NCBI RefSeq assembly: GCF_946479965.1
Contig: NZ_CAMLHX010000050.1
Span: 1 to 31,563, forward strand
Direction of reading: 5' to 3'
DNA length: 31,563 bases
DNA from: an uncultured Mucilaginibacter sp.
GTDB taxonomy: Bacteria; Bacteroidota; Bacteroidia; Sphingobacteriales; Sphingobacteriaceae
Below are positions 1-8,145 of this stretch, in pieces; the first letter of the stretch is position 1, and each line of letters begins with the position of its first letter. Position numbers and translations under genes: made by a program. The notes under the pieces are model-generated. The model worked only from the letters and a program-made list of their open reading frames with translations, searched no databases and was not told where the DNA came from.

Positions 1-2
1 AC

Positions 3-884
3 TACTCCTTAATAAATTATATATATATATATGACCCATATATAAACCTGATAGCGTTACTATTTAACCCTAAAAAACTCATCGTATCCATCCATGACTA
101 TGATGATCATCCGGGATTAAAAAATCAATTAAGGGGCGTTATAAAAAAGGCGGTAATTAAGCGGGCTCAGTTTTTTCATTTTTATTCAGAAAACGAACGC
201 GATAAGTTTATTAAAGATTTTCCGGATAAGAAAACGTTTTACACGCCGATGCCTTTAAAAAGCTTTGGAAGCATCGACCCATTTGTACCTGCTTTATTTG
301 ACAGGGGCAGTGCTAAGAAGGTTTTTTTATTTATGGGTTTTATTAGGTACTATAAGGGTTTGGATATTTTAATTAACGCGATAACTAAATTAAACCGCTC
401 TGACTATGTTTTAGTAATTGCTGGGGCTGCGGACGACTGGGCGGAATATGAGCAAAGTGTGGCAAACTTACCGCAGGTTATCAGCAATATTGGTTTTATT
501 GAGGATTCCGACATTGCGAATTATGTAAGCCATGCTGATTTTTTAGTGTTACCCTACCGGAGTGCGACGCAAAGTGGCCCCGCATTAATCGCAATGAATT
601 ATAATCTGCCCATTATTGCAAGCGATCTGGATTGTTTTAAAAGCGTTATAGATGATGGAATTGACGGGTTTTTATTCGCGAAAGAGAACGAAGATGAATT
701 ATGCCTAACAATAGAAAGAGCCTTAAACTTAAGTACAGAACAATATCTTGAAATGAAACACAACCAGCTTTTAAAGGCACAAGTGTACAAAGACAAAGAG
801 TCAAAAACTGGCGACACCTTTGATAATTTTGTAAAACAAAATCTTGTATTTATTGACAAAACCGACTCTCTTCATACCTCTTAA
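3..884 (+). CDS. GT4-family glycosyltransferase, 5'-truncated by window edge
   Basis: Sugar transfer during polysaccharide assembly, probably on the cytoplasmic membrane face. The frame is open from the first bases through position 884, giving 293 visible residues, so the N-terminus lies outside the window; the internal ATG at 249 is not the true start. The visible part contains SIHDYDDHPG, then the C-terminal Rossmann half beginning with FMGFIRYYKGLDIL (about visible residues 110-123), a typical GT4 donor-domain opening. Later comes PYRSATQSGPALIAM followed by NLPIIASD, the nucleotide-sugar-binding region where the usual E-x7-E pair is replaced by the QSG variant. The next gene starts 1 base after the stop, implying translational coupling. 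Family call is firm; donor and acceptor are unknown. Confidence 0.88.
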   Translation, partial: YSLINYIYIYDPYINLIALLFNPKKLIVSIHDYDDHPGLKNQLRGVIKKAVIKRAQFFHFYSENERDKFIKDFPDKKTFYTPMPLKSFGSIDPFVPALFDRGSAKKVFLFMGFIRYYKGLDILINAITKLNRSDYVLVIAGAADDWAEYEQSVANLPQVISNIGFIEDSDIANYVSHADFLVLPYRSATQSGPALIAMNYNLPIIASDLDCFKSVIDDGIDGFLFAKENEDELCLTIERALNLSTEQYLEMKHNQLLKAQVYKDKESKTGDTFDNFVKQNLVFIDKTDSLHTS

Positions 885-885
885 A

Positions 886-1845
886 ATGGCAAATAAAACC
901 TGTTTGTTAATCATCCCCAAAAAATTTTACTCGTTTGAAAAACATATTACCAATGCTTTAAAAAGGAAAAATTACGACGTAACTGTAGCGAACGATGAAT
1001 ATCCGGAAGGCGTGGTAGGTAAAGTTATGGGGAAACTGCGTCTTCCGTTTCTTTTTAGTATCACTTATAACACAATAACAAGGAACTTTCTGGAAGGAAA
1101 AACTTATGACATTGCAATAATTTTTAAGGGACGTGGCATAAGCGAACGATTGATAACTGAAATGAAAAAATCAGTAAATGAAATTGTAGCATACAATTGG
1201 GATTCTTTTAAATATAACCCTAATCCGCTAAAATGGTATAGATCGGTAAACAGGTACTATACGTTTGATTATAATGACGCGGAAAAATACAATATTCCCG
1301 CAGTACCGCTTTTTACATCAGATACTGCACCTGTAAGTAAAAGCGAAATTAAATATGATTTATCATACATTGTTAGAAACCATTCCGAGCGGTTAATATA
1401 TATAAATGACATATTAGAGCAGCTAAAACCCGAACGGACCTTTATCTATATATATGAGCTTAATGTTTTTACATTCTTCGCCAATTTTCTTAAAAATCCG
1501 AAGCTTTACCTGAAACTTAAAAAATATATTTTTAATACCCCTCTTAAGTATCAAGACTATACCGATGCCATAAAGCATTCGCGTGTTACAATTGACTATG
1601 CTCACAGCGACCAAACCGGGATTACTATGCGATGTTTTGAAGCGATTAAAATGGGCGTTAAAATCATTACAAATAATAAGTATATACAAAGAAGCGATAG
1701 TTTTAATGCCTCAAACACCGTTGTATACAATATCGGTGATGATAAAGATTATTTGGTAGATGGGTACCGACGCCTTTTTGATGACGCTTCGTTATCAAAG
1801 AACAGAGATATTGATGGTTTTATTGATGATTTACTAAAAAAATAG
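886..1845 (+). CDS. Putative CgeB-like glycosyltransferase
   Basis: Probably a glycosyltransferase acting on the same glycan as its neighbours, but assigned only by weak similarity. I chose ATG 886 (319 aa, MANKTCLLIIPKKF) because it sits 1 base after the preceding stop; an upstream TTG at 844 would overlap the previous gene by 41 bases. The N-terminal half has a Rossmann-like opening and IIFKGRGIS. The C-terminal part contains QTGITMRCFEAIKMGVKI followed by TNN, resembling the donor-binding segment of CgeB-type proteins (Glyco_trans_1_2-like). It is rich in Tyr, Lys and Asn. No membrane segments or signal peptide are evident. Alternatives are another GT-B fold enzyme or a glycan-modifying protein. 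Confidence 0.7.
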   Translation: MANKTCLLIIPKKFYSFEKHITNALKRKNYDVTVANDEYPEGVVGKVMGKLRLPFLFSITYNTITRNFLEGKTYDIAIIFKGRGISERLITEMKKSVNEIVAYNWDSFKYNPNPLKWYRSVNRYYTFDYNDAEKYNIPAVPLFTSDTAPVSKSEIKYDLSYIVRNHSERLIYINDILEQLKPERTFIYIYELNVFTFFANFLKNPKLYLKLKKYIFNTPLKYQDYTDAIKHSRVTIDYAHSDQTGITMRCFEAIKMGVKIITNNKYIQRSDSFNASNTVVYNIGDDKDYLVDGYRRLFDDASLSKNRDIDGFIDDLLKK

Positions 1846-1866
1846 AATTTTTGTTGAAAAATTTCC

Positions 1867-1874
1867 TATTTTTG
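1867..1874 (+). promoter_or_regulatory. Candidate Bacteroidota -7 box (TATTTTTG)
   Basis: TATTTTTG matches the TAnnTTTG -7 consensus of Bacteroidota promoters and lies in the 85-base gap before the epimerase gene, about 55 bases upstream of its ATG. A TTG sits only about 13 bases upstream, too close for the usual -33 spacing, so the match is partial. Confidence 0.3.
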
Positions 1875-1930
1875 ATTGATTTATTAAAATTAGTACATAA
1901 TTCTTCCTCTCCAAAATAGAGCAATTGTTG

Positions 1931-3064
1931 ATGAAAAATATTCTAATAACAGGCGGGGCCGGATTTATCGGATCGCATCTGGCTTTACAGCTAATTGAAA
2001 AGGGATTTCGGGTAAGAGTTTTGGATAATCTTTCAGAACAAATACACGGGTCTAATCCCGAAAAAACATCGCCTTTATATAATTCAATTTTAGGTAAAGT
2101 TGAATTTATAAGAGGGACAGTAACATCATCTCATGATTGGGAAGTTGCCCTAAAGGACCAGGACGCGGTGGTTCATTTTGCAGCGGAAACCGGTACCGGC
2201 CAGTCAATGTACGAGGTTGAAAGATATACAAACGTAAATATTCAAGGCACGGCGTTAATGTTAGATATATTAACTAACAAAAGCCACAACATAAAAAAGG
2301 TTGTAGTTGCTTCGAGTAGATCTATCTACGGTGAAGGTAAATATATAAGCAACGACCTTGGGGTAGTTTACCCTTCTCATCGCTCAGATGAAGTTATGCA
2401 AGGTGGAGACTTTGAGGTGAAATACCCCGGAAGCACGGCTTTGAGTCTAGTTGCTACAGACGAAGACTCTAAAATCCACCCATCTTCGGTGTATGGCATC
2501 ACGAAGCAAGTTCAGGAACAATTAGTTTTAACTGTATGCGGCGCAATTGGTATTGCGGCGGTTGCTTTCAGGTACCAAAACGTTTACGGCCCCGGGCAGT
2601 CATTAACCAACCCATATACAGGCATATTGTCAATATTTTCAAACTTGATAAGAAGCAAACAGAAGCTGAATATTTTTGAGGACGGCAATGAAAGCCGCGA
2701 TTTTGTTTTTGTTGATGATGTTGTTGATGCAACCATAGCAGGGTTGTTAAAAGACGAAGCAAATAATCGTGTTTTCAACGTAGGTACTGGGGTTCCTACT
2801 ACTGTTTTGCAGGTTGCGAAAGCACTAATGCAATCATACAACATTGAGGTGCCTTATGAAGTGACCGGGATGTATCGTATTGGGGATATCAGACATAACT
2901 TTGCTGACATTACCCGGTTACAAACTATTTTAGGACTTACACCCAAAGTTGATTTTGAGCAGGGCATAAAAAAATTCTGCGCTTGGGTTGAAGGCCAGCA
3001 TGTTGCAGAAAATAATTACGAAAAATCCCTATCAGAAATGAGAGATAAAGGATTGTTAAAATAA
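1931..3064 (+). CDS. NAD-dependent sugar epimerase, dTDP-L-rhamnose 4-epimerase type
   Basis: Extended short-chain dehydrogenase acting on a nucleotide sugar. The N-terminus carries the NAD-binding GGAGFIGSH motif. It is followed by DNLSEQIHG, which I associate with the dTDP-L-rhamnose 4-epimerase (WbiB/Tal-like) branch. The catalytic Tyr and Lys are Tyr188 and Lys192 in VYGITK, and ASSRSIYGEG supplies the Ser region. ATG 1931 is preferred over the two TTG codons just before it, giving 377 aa. An insert at about residues 140-180 between the Ser and Tyr motifs is longer than in GalE. dTDP-L-rhamnose is made by rfbBCDA 6 kb downstream, so dTDP-6-deoxy-L-talose is the likely product (inference). 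A UDP-glucose or UDP-uronate epimerase role is possible. Confidence 0.85.
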   Translation: MKNILITGGAGFIGSHLALQLIEKGFRVRVLDNLSEQIHGSNPEKTSPLYNSILGKVEFIRGTVTSSHDWEVALKDQDAVVHFAAETGTGQSMYEVERYTNVNIQGTALMLDILTNKSHNIKKVVVASSRSIYGEGKYISNDLGVVYPSHRSDEVMQGGDFEVKYPGSTALSLVATDEDSKIHPSSVYGITKQVQEQLVLTVCGAIGIAAVAFRYQNVYGPGQSLTNPYTGILSIFSNLIRSKQKLNIFEDGNESRDFVFVDDVVDATIAGLLKDEANNRVFNVGTGVPTTVLQVAKALMQSYNIEVPYEVTGMYRIGDIRHNFADITRLQTILGLTPKVDFEQGIKKFCAWVEGQHVAENNYEKSLSEMRDKGLLK

Positions 3065-3076
3065 AATACCAAGTTA

Positions 3077-3985
3077 ATGGAGTCGGCACTGCCAAAAATT
3101 TCACTGATACTTCCCTGCTTTAACATGGAGGTTTATATAGAGGATACGCTGAGAAGCATAACCCAGCAAAATTATCCGAACCTGGAGTTAATTGTAATGG
3201 ACGGTGGTTCAACCGATAATACACTTAACATTATTAATAAATATAGCCAATTTGTATCTATACTGGTTTCTGAGCGAGACAACGGACAATACAGTGCAAT
3301 AACTAAGGGTTTTGAAATGGCCACTGGAGATATATTTTGTTGGTTAAATGCCGATGATGTATCATTTCCGTGGACTTTTAGAACAGTGGCGCAGATATTT
3401 ACAGAAAATAAGGACATAAAATGGCTTACCGGAATCTCTGCATTTTTAAATGAGGACGGTTCTTTAAAGAAATTTTACAATAACATAAACGCGAAACCAC
3501 GCGAGGCCATAAAAAATGGCTGGTTTAGAAAAGGTGGCTATGGCTATCTGTTACAAGAGTCGACATTTTGGACCAAAGAATTATGGAAAGAATCAGGAGG
3601 CCTTGACCTTAGCCTCAAATTAGCAGGCGATTATGATCTATGGATCAAGTTTGCAAATCATACTGATTTATGGTCTGTTAATTTACCATTATCAGCCTTT
3701 AGATTACGTAATACAAGTAGGTCTCTTCAATTTGAGGATAAGTATTTGGAGGAGGTTGGTAGGGTAAACAAAGATTTTAAACCATTGCCGTTGTTGTTCA
3801 GGCTTTTTGGCAAAAAACAAAAATTGAATTTTTTAATACGGTTGTTCACGATAAAAAAAACCAAACTAATTTATCAGCCTTTCAATTCAGATAAGTGGAT
3901 ATATGGGGATAAATACAGATCGGTTTCTGCGCTCACGTTGTCTGCATTGTTACTGGAGAACGATAACCCCGATAAAAAATGGTGA
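3077..3985 (+). CDS. GT2-family glycosyltransferase
   Basis: Inverting glycosyltransferase of the GT-A fold, expected to add one sugar to the lipid-linked repeat unit. It has a SLILPCFN N-terminus, the nucleotide-binding DGGSTDNT at residues 42-49 and the metal-binding region WLNADD at 89-94, all GT2 hallmarks. Further on, LAGDYDLWIKF is the usual acceptor/base region (the D-Y-D-L-W pattern found in GT2 enzymes with bacterial cell-surface substrates). Length (302 aa) is normal for a soluble GT2; no transmembrane helices are seen at the C-terminus. It lies 12 bases after the epimerase stop and is probably cotranscribed. Donor sugar cannot be deduced. Confidence 0.9.
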   Translation: MESALPKISLILPCFNMEVYIEDTLRSITQQNYPNLELIVMDGGSTDNTLNIINKYSQFVSILVSERDNGQYSAITKGFEMATGDIFCWLNADDVSFPWTFRTVAQIFTENKDIKWLTGISAFLNEDGSLKKFYNNINAKPREAIKNGWFRKGGYGYLLQESTFWTKELWKESGGLDLSLKLAGDYDLWIKFANHTDLWSVNLPLSAFRLRNTSRSLQFEDKYLEEVGRVNKDFKPLPLLFRLFGKKQKLNFLIRLFTIKKTKLIYQPFNSDKWIYGDKYRSVSALTLSALLLENDNPDKKW

Positions 3986-4013
3986 ATTTTAACACAAAAA
4001 CTTATAAATTATT

Positions 4014-5024
4014 ATGGTTAAGGTTGCATTAATTGGTGCAGGTAAAATGGGGATATCTCATTTGTCAATTCTGGGCGCTCATCCGCAGGTTGAGGTAGTT
4101 GGCGTTTGCGATACTTCAAAAATGGTAAACGATTTTCTGTCAAAATACGGAAAATATAAGTGCTTCACAGACTATCAAAAGATGATAGATGATGTAAAGC
4201 CGGAGGCCGTGGTAGTAGCAGTGCCCACTAAGTTTCATTACGTTGTTATTAAGTACTTGCTTGAAAGAGGAATAAGCGTTTTTGCAGAAAAACCTTTTTG
4301 TTTAAGTGCTGCTCAAGGGCAAGAGCTGTTGCAATTGGCCGCCGCCAAAAAAGTTGTTAACCAGGTTGGCTATCATAATAAGTTTATAGGCACTTTTAGC
4401 GAAGTTAAACGTATTGTAAATAGCGGAGCGCTAGGAGAAATTTATCATTTTGTAGGTGAAGCTTATGGTCCTGTGGTGGTTAAACCTAAGCAAGATACCT
4501 GGCGTTCAGATCCTTCTGAAGGAGGAGGGTGTTTATTAGATTATGCATCGCACGTTATAGACCTGATTAACGATTTACTGGCACCTGTTAGCAGTGTAAA
4601 AGGTAGTCTGTTAAAGTCAATATATTCTAATAATGTAGAAGATGCGGTTTACTCGCTGTTAGAATTATCCAACGGCGTTTCGGGCGTTTTATCGGTTAAC
4701 TGGAGTGACGATACCTATCGCAAGATGTCAACAACAGTAACTATTGCAGGTACAAAAGGTAAAATTGTGTCAGATGCCAACGAGTTGAAGGTGTTTTTAA
4801 AAGATGGAAGCAGTTTAAAAGGATATTCAAAAGGGTGGAATGTAAGTTACATAACCGATCTTACATCAGAGGTTGATTTCTACTTGCGCGGCGAAGAATA
4901 TTCTGCCCAAATGGATTACTTCATAAAAGCAGTAGCCGGCAGTGTTCCAAATTCAATAAATACATTTCAAAGCGCCTGGTATACAGATAATGCTATTGAA
5001 TTGATTAAAAAAAGTTCTAAATAA
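4014..5024 (+). CDS. Gfo/Idh/MocA-family NAD(P)-dependent oxidoreductase
   Basis: Oxidoreductase of the glucose-fructose oxidoreductase family, usually acting on sugars, inositols or nucleotide sugars. The N-terminal Rossmann domain opens with GAGKMGISH (residues 7-15), and EKPFCLS contains the conserved EKP lysine. The C-terminal half has GYHNKF and the SEGGGCLLDYASHVIDL stretch, where the His corresponds to the catalytic His of the family. Length (336 aa) is typical. Only 3 bases separate it from the next gene, a TIM-barrel protein of unknown role, so the two probably act on the same compound. In surface-sugar loci relatives perform 3-keto-sugar chemistry, such as the WlbA/WbpB step; which substrate is used here is not visible. 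Confidence 0.87.
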   Translation: MVKVALIGAGKMGISHLSILGAHPQVEVVGVCDTSKMVNDFLSKYGKYKCFTDYQKMIDDVKPEAVVVAVPTKFHYVVIKYLLERGISVFAEKPFCLSAAQGQELLQLAAAKKVVNQVGYHNKFIGTFSEVKRIVNSGALGEIYHFVGEAYGPVVVKPKQDTWRSDPSEGGGCLLDYASHVIDLINDLLAPVSSVKGSLLKSIYSNNVEDAVYSLLELSNGVSGVLSVNWSDDTYRKMSTTVTIAGTKGKIVSDANELKVFLKDGSSLKGYSKGWNVSYITDLTSEVDFYLRGEEYSAQMDYFIKAVAGSVPNSINTFQSAWYTDNAIELIKKSSK

Positions 5025-5027
5025 TTT

Positions 5028-5897
5028 ATGATGGAAAGAATTCTGTTTGGTGATAATCAATTTTTTGCGGTTAACCATATTTCTGATGAAAAATCAAGAG
5101 CACAGTCTATCAAGTTTAGAGAAGATAGTGCAATAATAAAAACACTTGATGATGCGCGTTCATTGGGAATAAATACATTTATGTGTACTACACATGATCG
5201 TATTGCCAATATCTGTGATATTATAAGAAAAGAGCCTGAGAAGTATAAGGACTTTAAAATATTCCCTTGTATGCCATATGCACATAAATACGCAAATGCT
5301 GTAACTGAATTGGGTATAGCGGGAACAATTAAGCAATATGTGCCCGGCAATTTATTTGGTACAATGTTTAAAGGCGGGATGGCTTTTTTATCAAAAGACT
5401 ATTTATCAATAATGGAGTTATTGGTTGATGCTGAGATGAAAATGTTCAAAGGAATTAATACCCCTGTTATATTTCTTCAAAACGTTATAACTGATCTATT
5501 CCTTGGTTTAGGTGCTAACGAAATTCTTATTGAGTTTAGCAAATATGTACAGAAAAAGTACAATGCCGAAGCTGGTTTTATCACCATGAATATGCCTAAA
5601 CTTCTGGATGTATTAGAAGGTGGGGGCGTTAAAAACCCAATCATTTGTGCCTCCATAAACAAAGTTGGCTTTAGAATGTCTGGTGGTAAAGAAATATATG
5701 AAGAGACATTAAAAACACGAAAATTCAGAGCTATTGCCATGCAGGTTTTAGGAGGTGGAGCAATAGCACCGAAAGAGGCTCTTGAGTACGTATGCCAACT
5801 ACCAAATATCGAATCAATTTTATTTGGAGCTTCATCAAAGGCGAACATTGAAAATACGGTAGAAACTATTCATCATTTTGACACAATAAAAGCTTAA
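5028..5897 (+). CDS. Conserved TIM-barrel protein, aldo/keto-reductase-like, function unknown
   Basis: I do not recognise a specific function. The 289-aa protein starts at tandem ATG codons (5028 and 5031), 3 bases after the Gfo/Idh/MocA gene. The C-terminal IESILFGASSKANIENTVE resembles the cofactor-phosphate-binding end of aldo/keto reductases, and the alternating LDDARSLGIN / IFPCMPY / PVIFLQN segments suggest an eight-fold beta/alpha barrel. The catalytic Asp-Tyr-Lys-His tetrad of true aldo/keto reductases cannot be placed with confidence, so it may be a diverged or different barrel enzyme. Gly-rich QVLGGGAIAPKEAL near the C-terminus is distinctive. Tight pairing with the oxidoreductase suggests a two-step modification of a sugar precursor (inference). 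Confidence 0.6.
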   Translation: MMERILFGDNQFFAVNHISDEKSRAQSIKFREDSAIIKTLDDARSLGINTFMCTTHDRIANICDIIRKEPEKYKDFKIFPCMPYAHKYANAVTELGIAGTIKQYVPGNLFGTMFKGGMAFLSKDYLSIMELLVDAEMKMFKGINTPVIFLQNVITDLFLGLGANEILIEFSKYVQKKYNAEAGFITMNMPKLLDVLEGGGVKNPIICASINKVGFRMSGGKEIYEETLKTRKFRAIAMQVLGGGAIAPKEALEYVCQLPNIESILFGASSKANIENTVETIHHFDTIKA

Positions 5898-5911
5898 TGA
5901 GCTCAACTACG

Positions 5912-5919
5912 TATCTTTG
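5912..5919 (+). promoter_or_regulatory. Candidate -7 box (TATCTTTG) upstream of gmd
   Basis: TATCTTTG fits TAnnTTTG and lies in the 66-base gap before gmd, 45 bases upstream of its ATG. No -33 TTG is found at the normal 19-21 base spacing, so this is a weak candidate for a promoter starting the nucleotide-sugar block. Confidence 0.25.
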
Positions 5920-5963
5920 ATATTGTATTGACATTCTGAATATATTATTTATAAATAGGTTTT

Positions 5964-7082
5964 ATGACAAAGAAAATAGCATTAATAACTGGTGTAACAG
6001 GCCAGGATGGCGCTTACCTTACAGAGTTATTGATATCAAAAGGGTATGAAGTTCATGGTATAAAGCGTAGAAGTTCTCTTTTTAACACAGATAGAATTGA
6101 TCACTTATACCAGGATCCTCATGATAGTAATAAAAACTTAATTCTTCATTATGGAGATTTAAGTGATAGTACCAATTTGATTAGAATTATACAACAAGTG
6201 CAACCGGATGAAATTTATAATCTGGGTGCAATGTCTCATGTTAAGGTTAGCTTTGACACGCCCGAATACACTGCCAACGCCGATGGCATAGGTACTTTAC
6301 GGTTGCTGGAAGCGATCCGCATATTAGGTTTGGAGAAGAAGACAAAGATTTACCAGGCTTCAACTTCAGAACTGTATGGTTTAGTTCAAGCGGTTCCTCA
6401 GTCAGAAACTACTCCGTTTTATCCTCGATCTCCTTATGCTGTGGCAAAAATGTATGCTTATTGGATCACCGTAAACTATCGCGAAGCCTATGGTATATAT
6501 GCCTGTAATGGAATTTTATTTAATCACGAGAGCCCATTGCGTGGCGAAACCTTTGTAACCCGTAAGATTACCAGGGCCACAGCTAAAATAGCTATGGGAT
6601 TACAGGATAAATTGTATTTGGGAAATCTTGACGCCCAACGTGATTGGGGCCACGCCAAAGATTACGTAGAGGCCATGTATTTAATTTTGCAACAAGAAGT
6701 TGCAGAGGATTATGTGATAGCTACAGGCGTTACTACCCGTGTGAGAGAGTTTGTGAGATTAGCATTTGCCGAAGTAGGAATAGTGGTTGAGTTTAAAGGC
6801 GAAGGGGTAGATGAAAAAGGTTATGTGGTTAGTTGCAGCAATCTTGATTTTCAATTAGAGGCGGGCAAAGAGGTAGTTGCTGTAGATAAGGCTTATTTTA
6901 GACCTACAGAAGTTGACTTACTTATAGGAGACCCAACAAAATCAAAAACAAAACTTGGCTGGCAACCCAAATATGATCTGCAAGGCCTTGTTAAAGAAAT
7001 GGTTGAGGCTGACGTGGAATTATTCAGAAGAGAGAAATTGTTAAAAGAATCAGGTTATATCATTAGAAACCAGTTTGAATAG
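5964..7082 (+). CDS. gmd: GDP-mannose 4,6-dehydratase
   Basis: Converts GDP-D-mannose to GDP-4-keto-6-deoxy-D-mannose, the first step to GDP-L-fucose, in the cytoplasm. The N-terminus [15 protein letters not shown] and GIKRRSS are signatures of Gmd (NADP binding). The catalytic Thr/Glu region is STSELYG, and Tyr158-Lys162 lie in [31 protein letters not shown] is the Gmd substrate/tetramer loop; the usual Arg after SP is Leu here. Length (372 aa) is normal. The next gene, fcl, performs the following step, so the pair forms a complete GDP-fucose branch. GDP-mannose synthesis (manB/manC) is not in the window. Confidence 0.97.
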   Translation: MTKKIALITGVTGQDGAYLTELLISKGYEVHGIKRRSSLFNTDRIDHLYQDPHDSNKNLILHYGDLSDSTNLIRIIQQVQPDEIYNLGAMSHVKVSFDTPEYTANADGIGTLRLLEAIRILGLEKKTKIYQASTSELYGLVQAVPQSETTPFYPRSPYAVAKMYAYWITVNYREAYGIYACNGILFNHESPLRGETFVTRKITRATAKIAMGLQDKLYLGNLDAQRDWGHAKDYVEAMYLILQQEVAEDYVIATGVTTRVREFVRLAFAEVGIVVEFKGEGVDEKGYVVSCSNLDFQLEAGKEVVAVDKAYFRPTEVDLLIGDPTKSKTKLGWQPKYDLQGLVKEMVEADVELFRREKLLKESGYIIRNQFE

Positions 7083-7131
7083 TTACTAGTTACGTCGTCA
7101 GAAAATTTATTTTCAACAGATACAACGATTC

Positions 7132-8076
7132 ATGAAAAAAGACTCAAAGATATATATAGCTGGTCATAGGGGTATGGTAGGATCCGCTATCTATAGAAAA
7201 CTTGAAAAAGAAGGTTTTGGCAATTTCATTTTAAGAACATCATCTGAACTTGACTTGCGTAACCAACAACAAGTATCAGATTTTTTTTTAACAGAAAAAC
7301 CCGATTACGTTTTTTTAGCAGCAGCCAAGGTTGGCGGCATTGTTGCCAATAACACTTATAGAGCTGAGTTTTTGTATGATAATCTGCAAATACAAAATAA
7401 TATAATAAATAGCTCTTATCTAACTGGTGTAAAAAAACTGATGTTTTTAGGGTCTAGCTGTATTTACCCTAAAATGGCGCCTCAGCCGTTGAAAGAAGAA
7501 TATTTATTAACCGGAACGCTGGAAGAAACTAACGAACCATATGCTGTGGCCAAAATTGCAGGCATTAAAATGTGCGATGCCTATCGCGCGCAATACGGCT
7601 GTAACTACATATCTGTAATGCCAACAAATTTGTATGGCTACAATGATAATTACCATCCGCAAAACTCTCATGTACTGCCTGCGTTAATACGCAGATTTCA
7701 TGAAGCAAAGGAAAACAATGTTCCAACGGTAACCATTTGGGGTACCGGCACACCTAAAAGGGAGTTTTTATTTGCAGATGACCTGGCAGAAGCTTGCTAC
7801 TACTTGATGCAACACTATGACGAAGCCGGCTTGGTAAATGTGGGCACCGGCGACGACATTTCAATTAAAGACCTTGCCTTACTTGTTAAAACAGTGGTAG
7901 GTTATCAAGGCGATATAAATTTTGACGTTACCAAGCCCGACGGCACACCACGTAAGCTTATGGATGTAAGTAAACTGCATAACACCGGCTGGAGGCATGC
8001 AACATCTTTAGAGAACGGTATTAAATTAGCTTACGGAGATTTTTTGAACAAAGGGTTGCTGGTAGCAGAGCGCTAA
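7132..8076 (+). CDS. fcl: GDP-L-fucose synthase (3,5-epimerase/4-reductase)
   Basis: Bifunctional enzyme turning the Gmd product into GDP-L-fucose with NADPH. The N-terminus has [16 protein letters not shown], the family's distinctive dinucleotide-binding motif. GSSCIYP holds the catalytic Ser and Cys, and [10 protein letters not shown] holds Tyr137 and Lys141. [20 protein letters not shown] contains the conserved His (NSHVLPAL) implicated in epimerisation. Length (314 aa) matches the family. It follows gmd after 49 bases, with no terminator seen between them, so cotranscription is likely. Confidence 0.97.
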   Translation: MKKDSKIYIAGHRGMVGSAIYRKLEKEGFGNFILRTSSELDLRNQQQVSDFFLTEKPDYVFLAAAKVGGIVANNTYRAEFLYDNLQIQNNIINSSYLTGVKKLMFLGSSCIYPKMAPQPLKEEYLLTGTLEETNEPYAVAKIAGIKMCDAYRAQYGCNYISVMPTNLYGYNDNYHPQNSHVLPALIRRFHEAKENNVPTVTIWGTGTPKREFLFADDLAEACYYLMQHYDEAGLVNVGTGDDISIKDLALLVKTVVGYQGDINFDVTKPDGTPRKLMDVSKLHNTGWRHATSLENGIKLAYGDFLNKGLLVAER

Positions 8077-8145
8077 CTATTGCATAAAACGATTTATTAA
8101 AGCGTTTATGTAAATTTTTATAATGTAATGCATAACTTATAATCA

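Noticed and set aside
249..884. Start of the first glycosyltransferase at ATG 249
   Set aside because: The frame is open upstream to the window edge and encodes plausible GT4 sequence (SIHDYDDHPG...), so 249 is an internal Met.
844..885. TTG start at 844 for the CgeB-like gene
   Set aside because: It would overlap the previous gene by 41 bases; ATG 886 directly follows the preceding stop and gives a natural N-terminus.
1925..1930. TTG TTG start codons before the epimerase
   Set aside because: The ATG at 1931 immediately precedes the NAD-binding motif, as is normal for the family.
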